Below are positions 35,111-47,067 of a DNA stretch of 64,000 bases, piece by piece. Within the stretch, counting starts at the first letter, position 1. Each line of letters starts with the position of its first letter. The DNA lies in contig CM022302.1 of the NCBI GenBank assembly GCA_011799875.1, positions 307,531,048 through 307,595,047 on the forward strand, written 5' to 3'. The translations under genes and the position numbers were made by a program. The notes under the pieces are model-generated. The model saw only the letters and a list, made by a program, of their open reading frames with translations. It did no database searches and was not told where the DNA came from. The stretch is from Thinopyrum elongatum (Eukaryota; Streptophyta; Magnoliopsida; Poales; Poaceae).

Positions 35111-35749
35111 CCACAATGTGATCCTCATCCTCCAGATCAGAGGCATAGGAGGGGCAAGGACAACGCTTCGGACGGCTGGTGTGGTCTTCTTCTTAGGCCT
35201 GACATTGTCCTCGAAGTCAGTGGAGCCCTAACGGCAAGGAGCTGAAAATGATAGGAGGATGGGACACCGACGAGTGGAATACTACAGACGAGTGAACAGG
35301 AATACCAAAAATAACGAGTAGACATGTGGACATTTTGATCATAACCATAAGGCAAACCTAGTGGTAGAGCAAAATTTCACCATGACCAATTGAAATTCGT
35401 GGTGTCCAAGTGCATGAGTGGAATGAGGAATACTATCATAGGACACCTCATGATGGTAAGGAGACATGTAACATGACATCCTATAGGAAAATATAGGAGA
35501 AAAACCTAGATGTGAGGATTTCAACCAAAAATGAGGAGACAAAGGACTGGAGATGAGGCATACCACGGGACAATTGTCCCACATGGGGGTCATTGCTTGC
35601 ATGCATGGTCCTGCCCATCAAGGACATCGAAGACTCGTGAACCACCAGGCACCGAGGAGGTCTTCTCCCGGATGAATCCAGCCTCCAATCCACAAATGAA
35701 GTGGATGAGGGTGTAGATCGAGAGGAGAAGCCAGTGGAGGAGAGAGATC

Positions 35750-36130
35750 AGGGACCGGGAGTGGTGGAAGCGGCGAGGGCGGATGTTGCTGAGCCCGGCG
35801 GCGACGTGGGAGGCTTGGGGAGTCGCAGGGGAAAGGGCAAGAACTGCCCCCAAACCCCTGGGCTCCCAGATTTAAGTGCTGAGATGTGGTCGGGCCGGAC
35901 ATCTGGGGTAAGGCCCAGATATCCGTCAACTGGAGGCCAGAGCAAGAAGTGGTTAGGCCCCAGATGTTCGGCAATGACCCGGATGTCCGGCCACTCGAGA
36001 TGTTTTTCAGCAAAGAAAAATTCCTGGAAATCCGGAGGGCAGCCCGGATGTCCGGCGCCTGCTCAGTGAGCAGCAGCGGAGAAGTGCCAGGGCCCGGATG
36101 TCCGGCCGTTGGACAGTGATCCAGTACCGA
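35750..36130. repeat. cluster of CCGGATGTCCGG-like palindromic words
   Basis: Words of the form CCCGGATGTCCGGCC or degenerate versions (CCCAGATGTTCGG, CCGGACATCTGG) occur at least six times between about 35895 and 36110. Each perfect copy is nearly self-complementary. The surrounding sequence continues the degenerate retrotransposon and has no credible gene. Confidence 0.6.
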
Positions 36131-36216
36131 GAGGAGAGGATCCGGTGAGGGAAATATAGGGGACATATTGTGGATATTGACTCCGCCAAGGAGATTTACA
36201 TAGATACGATAGCGCC

Positions 36217-36250
36217 AACTATATATATATATATGTATATATGTATATAG
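36217..36250. repeat. (AT)n microsatellite
   Basis: A run of TA/AT dinucleotides with some TG interruptions, marking the boundary between the retrotransposon remnant and the transposase-gene region. Confidence 0.85.
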
Positions 36251-36479
36251 GGCTGGACTATTCTATTACTAGTAACAAAATATTATTCTGTTACCCCTCG
36301 GTCCTATAAGGGCGCGACACGCCTACAGAAGAAACTACCCGACCCACCCCCAACCTAACCCACCTCCTTCCGCCGGAGGCAGCCGTCGGGGGCGAGCGAG
36401 CGACGGCGTCAGCCAGAGCGAGGGAGCCCACGGCGCCGTGACTGGCCGCCGACAGATCCACCTCCACCATCTGCTTCCT

Positions 36480-36750
36480 TGCAAGCACGCCGGGGTCGTG
36501 ATCCTCGCCTCCTGCCTCCCCCCTCGCCGGAGCTCCTTCGTCGGGGCCTTGATCCTCACCTCCCGCCTCCCCCCCTCACCGGAGCTCCTTCGCCGGGGCC
36601 GTGATCCTCGCCTCCCGCCTCCCCCTCACCGGAGCTCCTTCGAGGGGGCTGTGATCCCCGTCACCAGCCTCCCCCTCCCCGGAGCTCCTTCGATGGATCC
36701 GTGATCTCCGCCACCAGTTTCTGCCTCCCCGGACCTCGTCACCGGAGCTC
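36480..36750 (+). repeat. ~57-bp GC-rich tandem repeats upstream of the transposase gene
   Basis: The phrase CGGAGCTCCTTCG recurs at roughly 57-base steps with GTGATCCTCGCCTCC-like spacers, about four to five units. Frames through it read Pro/Ser/Arg-rich peptides and are not convincing as protein. It may be the leader or first exon region of the gene downstream. Confidence 0.7.
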
Positions 36751-36989
36751 CACCACAAGAAGGAGCGCCACCGTCTCCCCAAGCTGCGTGCCTGCATCGA
36801 TGGCACTGCCTTCCAAGATTATGCCAGTACGCCACCGACGAGAGGAAGAAGAAGACGTCAGATGCAAGAATATGCCATTGCAGGTGATGTGTGCTGCCCA
36901 CATGAATTTTCATCAAAATTCAATCTGCCTGATTGCTTCTGAAGCAAAAGCGACCAGTTCAAAAAATGTATTCAGATCTGGGTTTGCCT

Positions 36990-37640
36990 GAAGAAAAATA
37001 TCACGTTTGTGTCAGTTCATCAGTTCATCAGTCCTACTACATAAAGATCTGATTTAAAAATTGCACACACTATGCTCTGTCTATATGTTACACTACTAGG
37101 TTCATCAGTAGCACATGTCCTATGATACAGAAGCTGATAGTACATTGCAAATGCTTGCATCAGTTCATTACACCCCTGGCACTTGAGGCTCAATTTGGAT
37201 GCCGAGGTTACTGTCAGTACCTCTAATATGCTTGCTTCAGTTCCAGTCAAAAAACATAAACTTATGCATCAGTCCAAGTAGCTACTACTTTTACAACATG
37301 CGTAAGTTCTAGAGGAAAAAAATACATGCATCAGTTTATACATGCATAAGTTCTTGATGAAAAACAAAATAAATACACTTGTTGCCTACTGTTCCCCAAG
37401 TTCAATGTTCAGTTTACAAGCAGTGCATCGAGTGTCCATGCATCAGGTATAGGAAAAAAAAGATAAAAAAACTGTGCATAACTGATGCATCAGTGCTAAG
37501 ACAGTACATTAGTACATCAGTGCTGAAAATGTCCATCCATCTGTCGACTGAAAGTACATCAGGGAGAATAGACAACACAGTTTAAATAATGCCCATCGTT
37601 GCAAGTTCAATTTATACGTTACCTTTAGTACATGACATGT
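36990..37640. repeat. CATCAGT-rich flank (left)
   Basis: At least eight CATCAGT words (or CATCAGG/CATCAGTT variants) lie in this AT-rich, gene-free stretch upstream of the transposase gene; many are preceded by TG or TA. Further words occur downstream of the gene at 41945-42080. Confidence 0.65.
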
Positions 37641-37695
37641 TACCCATTAGTTACAGGAAGAAAAAAAGCAGAAATATTAATCCCAAAACTGTTGA

Positions 37696-40600
37696 ATGTC
37701 GTTGCAGAAACATGCAAGGTGGCACACGCAGGGAAGGTTTGATGATGAGCCAAGAGGATATGAGGTGTCGCCTGGTTGGGTAACAGCAGAAATAGCCCCC
37801 GGATACTTCAACAATACAGGCAGATTTCAAGCTACACTAGAATCATCAGAAGCATGGTCTGGTTCTTCTCTCCAGCAAACACCGCTTACTAGGAATACAA
37901 GCTTGGCCACTGCCGGGGTGCAACAAGGTCCACAATGTCCCGAACAACAAATATTTTCCTTCCCTGGCGCATGCAGAAAGGCAAGGACACCTAGGCTTCC
38001 ACCAGTCGCTCCATCAACATCAATCATCCGTGCTGCAAAAGCGGTTGTGAAGGGAAGACCAGGCCAAAGAGACAACAATGTTCACCACTCTAGCAGGGTG
38101 CAAAGTAGAAGATATGAGCTGTATAGACAGGAGCAACCTCACAACAAATCTGAGCAAAGATGGTCATGCAATGAGAGACGGAGAGCTTCATCAACACTGC
38201 TCCCTCCAAGAGATGTGTTGCTGCATGTGCCGAGGGTGACACCACCCGCGCCCATACACCAGGGTGAACAGCAAACACCGCATGCAGCACAGAGCTATAC
38301 ACATGTAAGTATCCATTTAGAAAAAACATAGAAGCACCGTTCGTACCCTAGTACTGTGACCACCCCATCAAACATTTTCATCACCGTGTTTTGTTTGCTC
38401 ACTGTTGTGTGCAGCCCCCTACCATTGAAGCTTACGTTCTGCCAAGGCTAGAGATGCACTTTGAAACTTTCGACGAAGCAAAGAACTTCTACAACATCTA
38501 TGCAAAGCACGCGGGTTTTGCTGGGAAGGCTCCAAGTTTAACAGCAGAGTGTACCTTTATTGCACGTGCTATGGAGTCTATGAATCGAAGGTTTTAGATG
38601 TGAATAGACAGAGAAACAAGACCACAGCCAGGACTAACTACGGGGCTAAAATGAGGCTGAAGAGGAAAAAGGATGGAACACTTGTCATAAAAGAGATATG
38701 CTGGGAACACAACCACAGGCCAGTGGTCAGCCCCCAAATGCTTGTCTTCTTGCACTCCCACAAAAACTTTGACAGCACAATCTTGTAGTACGTTAAGTAC
38801 CTGCAGTTCAAAGGCATTGAACACGTGCAAATCATGAGCATACTGGGCGGCGATGACCCCGGTGGCTACTTCCTCGAAATGAACGCCAAAGACCTGATTA
38901 ACGCGTAAGTACAAAGTTGTTCTCCTCCCAGAACCCCCCCTCCATAATTTTTCCTCTGTCAGTACAAACTAATTACACAACGCATGACCTGATGCCAGTT
39001 CAACATGCATTTTTCCAATGACTGTTCGCTTTTAATATGTAGGAAAGCAAAGAATTCAAGGATGGATGATGTGGACGATGTCCTAAAGACTGTCAACCTC
39101 TTTACGGAGATGAAAGCAATAAACAAGGAGTTCTTCTACGACATATATCTTGAAGAGTCCGACAGAGTGAATAACATATTCTGGGCGAACGCAAGCTGCC
39201 AAAGGGCATACCAAGACTTTGGTGACTGCGTGATGTTTGACACCACATATAAGACAAACAAGTACCATATGCCACTTGGGGTGTTTGTGGGTACTAACAA
39301 CCACTTGCAGACTACATTCTTTGCTTTCTCCCTGATAAGATATGAGGATGCAGATTCATTCAGGTGGCTGTTCAAAACATTTTTAAGGTGCATGAGAGGG
39401 AAGGCTCCTACATGCATCCTCACAGGTACCACCGCCAACCCAAAAAAAAGGAAAAATAACACAGTAAAATTGTTGTGTCAGTTCTATTTGTATATATGCA
39501 CTAGCATTTGCTGACCACTCCACATTTCTTTTCTCATTACCAGACTAGTGCCCAGCAATGGCTTTGGCGATCCCAGATGTTTTTGGGGACACAGTACGCA
39601 AGCTATACCGCTGGCACATTATGAAGAAGTACAGGGAACACCTCGCATACCTATACAACCTCCACGAAACTTTAAGGATGAATTCACAGCAATCCTCAAC
39701 TAGCCCCTCATGCCAACTGAGTTTGAGGCTGCCTGGAAAGCACTCATGGATGAGTACAACCTCCATGATGATGCCACAATGGTGTCAATGTGGAACGAGC
39801 GCGAGAAATGGATATTAGCTTACTTCAAAGAAATTTTCTGTGCCAAAATGACATCCACACAACGGAGTGAGTGCATGAACTATGTGCTCAAGAAAAACTT
39901 CGTAAATGAGAGACAAAACCTGCATCAGTTTGTCATCCAGGTAAACACCTGCGTCAAAACCAGGAGGCAGACAGAGAACTAGGAGACAATGGGTAACCGG
40001 GTATAGATCTATCACCTGTCGTAAGACAAGAACATGGTTACTAAAGTAATTCTTTCTTACTTAGACAATTTTTTGCTGCGAGAAAACTAATAATTTGTTC
40101 ATCACTCTTGCTTGCGCAGAAACAACAAAACACGTTGACTCTCTATGGGTTTGACTCTCAGATGGCAAAGCTTTACTCACGAGGTGTGTACAGCGAGATC
40201 AGAAAGAGGCTCAAATTGAGCACCCTCTTCATGGTGACGGAGACGGATGAGCCTACAAAGTGCCTTGTGCACTACAACAAACCGCAAAAACAGTTTGCGT
40301 GGTCTCAACATGCATTCCAGGTGGTTGCAGACCCCATGGAAAAAATATACGACTGCGAGTGCAAGCTATGGGACCACACAGGTGAGGACTAAAAAAAGAT
40401 GTTACAGACTGTAGTACATTTTTTGCAAGTTTTTGTTCCAATGAAATGACAGAAAACATGCACCTCTTCCAAAAAAACAGGTATTTTCTGCCTGCATGTC
40501 CTGTGCATGATGCAGACAATTAAGGTTGAAAGTGTTCCGGAGAAATACATCCTCAGGAGATACACCAAACGCCCGAACATCCAGCCAACCTTCAACAGAA

Positions 40601-41623
40601 ATGACTTGAGGACAGTAGCGTCAAACAAGGCCTCCCAATACTGCATTGAAAGCGCACTACTGCAGCTCAACATGAGGGTGCACAGAAAAAAGCTTGAGAA
40701 GCCATGACCAAATGGCGAGGTCATGGGTTTTCATGGAAAGACTTGAACAAGAACTCGATGCCATGAATTCTGCTGAAAACGGAGATGTCGCGGACAACGA
40801 AGCAGAAAAAATTGAGCAGGATGTCGCTACAATCTTATCCGAGATGAACCATCTGGGAGCTATTGACACATACGACAACGAGGAGGAGGAGCAACAGCAA
40901 CCAGAGCCTGCCCATGTGCACACTCAAGAGCAGCAGCATACTCACGTGCAAGATCATGAGCTTGACGGTGCTGTAGGCGAACGACAAGACAACAGGAGAT
41001 CCTACCAGCAGCAGCAGGAAAGGGTAATTAAACCACCCATATTCTCAATCACAAATGGGAGGAAGAGTAAGAAGCAAGCAGCGAAAGCAGCAAAAGCAGC
41101 ACCCAAAAAGCCGCCACGCCCCATCAGACGCGTGGAATTCGGCTTGGACGGCAAACCACTCGGGGTAACGGCATGCAGATTCTGTAACATGGTGACCAAT
41201 CATAATTACCGCACATGCCCACACCGCATAGATGCCATTGTCCACAAGCAAAAGCTGCAAAAGCAAATTGGAGCCGCCTAGGTTTCTACCAATGGAGACG
41301 ACAAATGTAACATCTACACTTGCGGCAAGTGTGGGGGGACTGACGGACATAATGCCCGCACATGCAAACTGGGCAAGGAGGTCAATGGCGCTGAACAAAA
41401 ACAGGGCAAGGTCCAGCGTTTCAAAAAATCAAAAGAAGAGGATGAAGAAGAAGAGTTCGACGAGAATGACGACCAATTAGACGAAGACAATGAAGATGAC
41501 AGTATTGGGGACGAGGAACCTGAAACTGACGATGAAGCTGCCAAGGCTCGAGCAGGAAAGGACGCCGACAAGGGACAGCATTCGCGGCCAATTAGAAGGA
41601 GCTCAAGACTGGAGAATCCATAG
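37696..41623 (+). pseudogene. FAR1/FHY3-like MULE transposase gene, broken
   Basis: Splice sites and protein motifs give six exons: about 37696-38304, 38415-38904, 39043-39425, 39544-39940, 40120-40381 and 40481 onward to 41623. Exon 2 holds the FAR1 DNA-binding domain (segment FETFDEAKNFYNIYAKHAGF). Exons 3-4 hold the MULE transposase core (VMFDTTYKTNKY with a catalytic Asp, LADQ-type site, then HIMKKYREHLAYLY). Exons 5-6 hold the SWIM zinc finger (CECKLWDHTG ... FCLHVL). The tail has two zinc knuckles (CRFCNMVTNHNYRTC near 41180; CGKCGGTDGHNARTC near 41325) and an acidic C-terminus. Breaks: frame change near 38520, TAG 38786-38788, TAG 39546-39548 at the Gln right after the second catalytic Asp, a frame change near 39675 and a stop soon after, a frame change near 40705, and TAG 41279-41281. 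Transposition or a FAR1-type regulatory role is no longer possible from this copy. Confidence 0.85.
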
Positions 41624-42297
41624 TGGTTGTGCTGCTGCGTCAATTCAAAAATAAGCTTGTACTCTCGGTTGGCTCGGTACACAATGAAGAATCGTATCAG
41701 AAACATTGTCATTACCAAAACTTATTTGGCTTTATCATCGATTTCTGGATCAGTACTATAGTTAAGATATCATTTGTGATTTGTGCCCGCTGGACCAGTG
41801 ACATTATTATGTAAACCATTTCATAAACCTTTCGAATGCACTCACAAATATATTTGAAAAAATGATCTGGATTTATGTAACGTCAACACTACTGTCGACC
41901 AGTAACTCAGCAAAATTTTGTTAAAAAATTTTGAAACTCTGATAGTACATCAGTACTAATAAGTTTGGCACATCAGTTCAAGGCAGAGTAACCAAACACT
42001 CCTGGGAACACCTCAAAAAACATCATTCAAAAACCTATGACTGGTCTGCTAGTCCTAACTCAGAAAGCCCATCAGTACATAAAAAGAATTACCTCAAGCA
42101 AACAAGAAAATTGGAAGTACAAATATAATACACCTGTACTGATGAAAAACTAATTTTTCTGTATAAAAATACTTTCAAAAATTATGTTGATATAAACAAT
42201 CATTTCAAAAAACAAATGTTTGAAAAAAATAGCATCACACACATAGTCTGAACTTGCATTGGTAAGTTCAACCACACATTAATCACCATTCCAAGTA
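41624..42297. other. 3' flank of the transposase gene with CATCAGT words (right)
   Basis: AT-rich and gene-free. CATCAGT occurs near 41948, 41974 and 42071. Sequence is continuous across the Helitron with the DNA resuming at 46699. Confidence 0.5.
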
Positions 42298-42545
42298 TCT
42301 CTACTCCTAATGGAGCAGTTGGTAGTCTCCGTTCCGGGTTTTTTTTCGTCCTACCTATCACTTTCGTTGGTTTTTTTTCGTCGGTTTTTTTCGTCCTCGT
42401 CCCACCTCTCACTTTACGTCCCGCTCGCTCGAAAAAAAAAAACGGGCGAAGACAGCCCCCCTCGCACGACAGAATTTTGGAGGAAGAGCGAACAGAAAGA
42501 ACCATACGAAGCGGGAGCGAGCCCCCTCGCAGGAACCAGAGATCC

Positions 42546-42852
42546 ATGCCCTATGCCGCCGCCGCCGCCGATGCCTCCTCCTCCACCTCCATTCCCCAAG
42601 CGACGGCGCCCGCGGCCGCGGTCTTCTCCCCCAGCCACCATGGCTGCAGATCCACCCACGGCCGGTCGTCTAAGCTGCAAGCATGGATGGATGGATCCAG
42701 GAAGGTATCCTTCCTCCCGAGGTGGAGCGAGCTGCAGATCCCGTCCGGCCCTCTGGAGCCGGCCATCTCCGCCTCCTCCTCGCCGCCGCCGCCGCCGGGG
42801 ATCACGTCTTCACCAAGCGCGAGCTCCGCCCCATCCGACCGACCGCAAAGGG
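42546..42852 (+). pseudogene. captured first-exon-like fragment in the Helitron
   Basis: An ATG at 42546 opens a GC-rich frame (Ala/Ser/Pro-rich, segment SELQIPSGPLEPAI) that runs to a consensus donor GTGAGT at 42853. Strong GC contrast with the AT-rich DNA after 42870 looks like a captured gene promoter plus exon 1. No downstream exon could be linked and the parent gene is not recognised. Confidence 0.4.
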
Positions 42853-42869
42853 GTGAGTTTTCTTCATCC

Positions 42870-45800
42870 CGAACCCTCCTGATTTGCTTACTGCACTCTT
42901 GCCATTCCAATGGAGACCAACCTCCTCTGGCCGAGCCCCAACTCTGCATCTCTCTCCCAATTACCCTCACCCCTTCAGTTTGCTGCAGGTTGTCCATTGT
43001 AAATTTTCAAGGAGATTCAAATGTTCCTCTTCTGGCCGATTGAAGGTACTACTTGGTCCCATTTTGCCAAAAAAATAATGCTATCTTGTCATAGATTACA
43101 CGTATATGCTTATGACAATTTTCATGTTTGTTAGATTAAAAAAACTGTATTTTCTCCTTTTAGCCAGTGGTTAATTTAGCAGAGCATTAGCATAGTATTG
43201 GTCTGATCAGCGAGATGATGATCACGAAGTCCTATTGATAATCATCATGTTCTGATTTTTCAGTGTCCAATAGAACTTGTTGTGTCCTCAAATCAGCAAA
43301 GATAGTAGCAGTTTCCAGTAGACCTTTTCTATTGCAATAGGAGCTTCAGGTAGGGCACTGATGATTTGATGGTGATATTGGTTAACATATTGATTTGTTA
43401 ATATTTTTTTAAGTATAAAAGCTAACTGTAATCTGCACAAGAGCCAAACCTGCAGAAGGTTAGTGTGCGTGCAGCAGTTTCAGAACCTAGGGAAAACTAG
43501 CCTGACTGGTCTCTTTAATATTTAGTGAGTTTGTCCATGCACTTTTAGTTCTACTCACCACTAAAGATATCTACGACTTTCATGTTGAATGCATAGTTTA
43601 ATTCGAACAGTAACATGGTCTAAGTCCGCATACAAGGTTACTATACACAGAATCACATAAAGATTAATTTTTGGACTGTGAAACTAAATTGGACTGCTAC
43701 TTTTAAACCGTACATCAAAATAGTGCAAATAGATAGTCTATAGAAAGCATGGGACGTATCTCTCCTTTTTTTGCGATTGATCTCCACATTATGTTTGGAG
43801 TCCAAGTCAAAATTATGCAGTTTTTGATAGAGGATTTGGAAAGACCGAATCTGTTTAGTAGGTGGATTACCCAAAACAGTTGACTTCATCCAACCCAACC
43901 TCACATCACTGTGTAAGGTTTGTAGCACTTATTTTATATGCAGAGCACTTGTGAACTAGGATTTTGACCAACATATTTCGAGTGTTTTATGTGAGCTTGC
44001 ATTGCAGGGATACTTGAAGCTAGGGCAATCCAAGTAAGATAGCTTCATCCTCGGACAACAGGTTTATGTTATCTTATCATGGAGTCATTTTTAAGTTTGT
44101 GCCCAACGCCTTCATCCTTAGAATGGCCGCCCAGATGGCAAGCCACCGTACTCAGGTGACTGCCGCGCTAGGTATTCTCGACCACTGCTGCAGTTTTTCA
44201 TTGCTGTGCTTATTCCATTTGCACCAACCTTGCTATTTAGTAATATGAACGTCTCTGTTTCTTCTACTACAATGACAGGATAAGAGTACCTTATCCCTTT
44301 CAGCGGGGTGCTCCAACTGATAGGAATGAAATCCATATGAATCTTGTGATGCCAAAGCTCTAAGTGCTAATGATTTAAATTCCTATTAAAAATCCTTAAA
44401 TAGAAAGTGGACCTTATAGCGGAGAATAATGTGTAAGCTACAGGTGGAGTCCATCTCAAGGGAAGTGAAACCGGAAACATAGACCACATTAGAGTCGAAG
44501 ATAAGGTGAATGCAATCACAGATCCACATGAGAGTCAGATAAGATTGGTGAATGCAATCAGAACTGTCAAATGTGTGTTTTCCAATTTTTCATGCCGCAT
44601 GATCTATGCCCACTTTACTAGAAGAAGAGCCTTCCTACAGGGTGAAGGTGGATAAGGAGTCATTCAACTTAGAGGAAGTGTCTCAATAAATGTGTGTGTT
44701 ACCAAGGTTGAATTGTCTACTCACTCTCTTGGAGGTTATGTTCCTTGTAGCTTACATAGTTGATCCCGTCTATTAAGCTGTTAGTATCCTTATCACCGTG
44801 TCTGGCTCCACTGAAAAGCTCACACCGCCATGCTTGAAGAACATAAATGGTGGTACATTATTCTGATATATTTTATGTGCCGCCATTGTGGTAGAGCCCG
44901 GCATGAAGGGTGGGTCCAGTATATAAGCAGGTGGTACTAGCACTAAGATAGGAAGGTGATTTCTGCCCTTGTCCTTTGCTGATGGCCTGCCAAGGCGGCG
45001 TCGATTACTGGTTCAATTTGAACACGAGTTAGTGGATTTTATTATAAGAGAGAGGTTTAAGAGTGGGTGGGATGGTTGTTTGGGTTGATCTGTTCAGTAA
45101 TGGCTGTCTGAGCAGAATAATTTCCATACCTTAGAAAATATGGCAAAGTGCATTTAATTACAGATGGCATTGCAGCAAATTGCATGAGCGAGCGGTTCGT
45201 ATTTTTTCATTAAGTCATACATTTTTTTTGGTTAGGATGAAAGGGTATATGCATTGGGGGGTTGCTTCAAGATTTAATAATGGACACGGTGGTGTATCAG
45301 TTGCATGCCAACAGCTATATCATATTTTTGTTTCATCGTAATACACGACATTCATTTGTGTGTTACAACATGGCAATGGATCAGGAGACATCGGATCTGC
45401 CTTCTTGGCTCGGGGGTGTCATGGGCGGCGCATGCCTCGCCCCCCTTGCTGGCGGTGGGATCGGCGTGAGCACGGGGAGGGAGGATTAGGGCAGAGAATA
45501 GGGCGGTTGGTGGTGGACTCTTTATTAGCAGTCCGTGAGGAAGAACGGTGCGAAGGAGAGAGGTGTCATTGCGATGGTGATGTGGGCGTCATCTGCCTTT
45601 GAAGGAGAGTGCTCCAGTGAGAAATGTCCCGCTACAGCAAGAAATCAAGCGGGAAGGGAGGGTCCTGCAGGAAAAGGGAAGGGTGCGTCATGGGGTGGAA
45701 TTTTTATGTTGGGACTTGGGACCGCCTGTTTAAGATAACATGACAGATAGTGCGGACAACCATATGTCTCCCCCATGGGCTGGATTTGGGGGTGGATGGA

Positions 45801-46669
45801 CTGTCCAGATGGTTGGATTTTGGATAGCCTGTTAGGCGCTTGTTTGATGCTCAAACACGCCCGGATGTAAGAGAAATGAATTTCAACCTTGGAAACGGCC
45901 TTAATCGTTTATTTGATTTATTTATATGCACTATAGCTCGTATCATACATAAAGAAGCACTCGAAATAAAGCAAACATGGCTGAACTTAATCATTTGTTT
46001 GATTCATTTATACATATTGTAGCCCGTACCATACATACAGAAGCACTCGAAATAAAGCAAGCCGACTGGGATTCCAATATATCTGAACAACAACGTTTAT
46101 ATCTGTATGTTATTCCAATGAGCATAGATGGGTAACAAATTCGGAATACAAACATTTATTTTTGTCATCACTATATATAATATAATATTAATTTTGGAAA
46201 TTGCGGGGATGTGTCTCGCTATTTTGGTTTTCATTTTATGCTTTGGTGGAACGGTAGAGAACCGGTTAAGCCAGTTTGCGCGATGAGTATTGTCTGTTAA
46301 ATGTTTTAAGACCTTGGATGTGAAGTACTCGTGCTAACTACATTTTTTTGCTTGTGTGGGATGAGTATGAATTGAGGAAGCAGTTTTTATTATACTTTCT
46401 AAGACATCGTGCGAATGAAGCTAAAGAACCCTTTCCATTGGGCGAGAATTTCTTAAGCGCATCAAGTAGTAGATCTTAATAATTTGTAATGGATTTTTAG
46501 TTGGATCATTGCTCTATATGTATACATCATCAATTTGCCTTTTTTTTATCAATTATTGTAAATGAAGTGGACTTCAGTTATTATGCAATTGTGTTCGTGC
46601 TATATTGTCTCTACATGTGAAATTTAACATGCATTAACTTTGTATAACATCAGCAAAATATTTCAAAAG
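42870..46669. other. Helitron interior without recognised genes
   Basis: Mostly AT-rich intron-like sequence. A GC-richer patch at 45370-45720 has short open frames on the plus strand, perhaps another captured fragment, but no domain can be named. Confidence 0.4.
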
Positions 46670-47067
46670 TCCGTAGCAACGCACGGGCAGTCTACTAGTA
46701 CTAGACAGTCGAGCAGTACAAGCACCATCATCACCGACTCTGAGACGTGTAAAGTGGGACAAGAAACTAAATAAGTTCACCTTCACAAGATGGATTAGTG
46801 CGAGAGTAAAAACCCCTTCAGAGGCCACCCTACCGCGCCACCCACTAGGCGGTTGCCCCAACGGACTGCAACGGAGACCCCACGACCACTACCCCCACGT
46901 CCGCGATGAACCGCCTCCCCCACGTCCCAAACCACGCTCTCAAAAAGCCCCAAATCAACTCCATCCCGCCTTATTCCTTCCGAGAATCACCATTGCCGCT
47001 TCCATCTCCACTACAAACTCCCCCACAAACATCTCTCTTTGAAGCCCATAGTCGCTGGAGGAGGGCA

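Larger units (their letters stand above)
42298..46698 (+). mobile_element. non-autonomous Helitron
   Basis: The 5' end TCTCTACTCCTAATGG fits the grass Helitron start (TC, with the TCTMTAYTAMY-like pattern, one mismatch). The 3' end is CTAG at 46695-46698, preceded by a short GC hairpin (CCGT, loop AGCAACGC, ACGG at 46670-46685). The insertion sits between A (42297) and T (46699), the Helitron target, with no duplication. No Rep/helicase gene is present in 4.4 kb, so it must have been moved in trans. Like many grass Helitrons it carries a gene-like GC-rich piece near its 5' end. Confidence 0.8.

Noticed and set aside
36253..36310. TATTCTATTACTAGTAACAA-type sequence as a MULE terminal inverted repeat
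   Set aside because: It contains a near-palindrome (GTAACAAAATATTATTCTGTTAC-like), but no matching inverted copy was found beyond the transposase gene.
45262..45738. Overlapping ORFs in the Helitron interior as a gene
   Set aside because: Short, no recognisable domain, no splice pattern; left as a possible captured fragment only.
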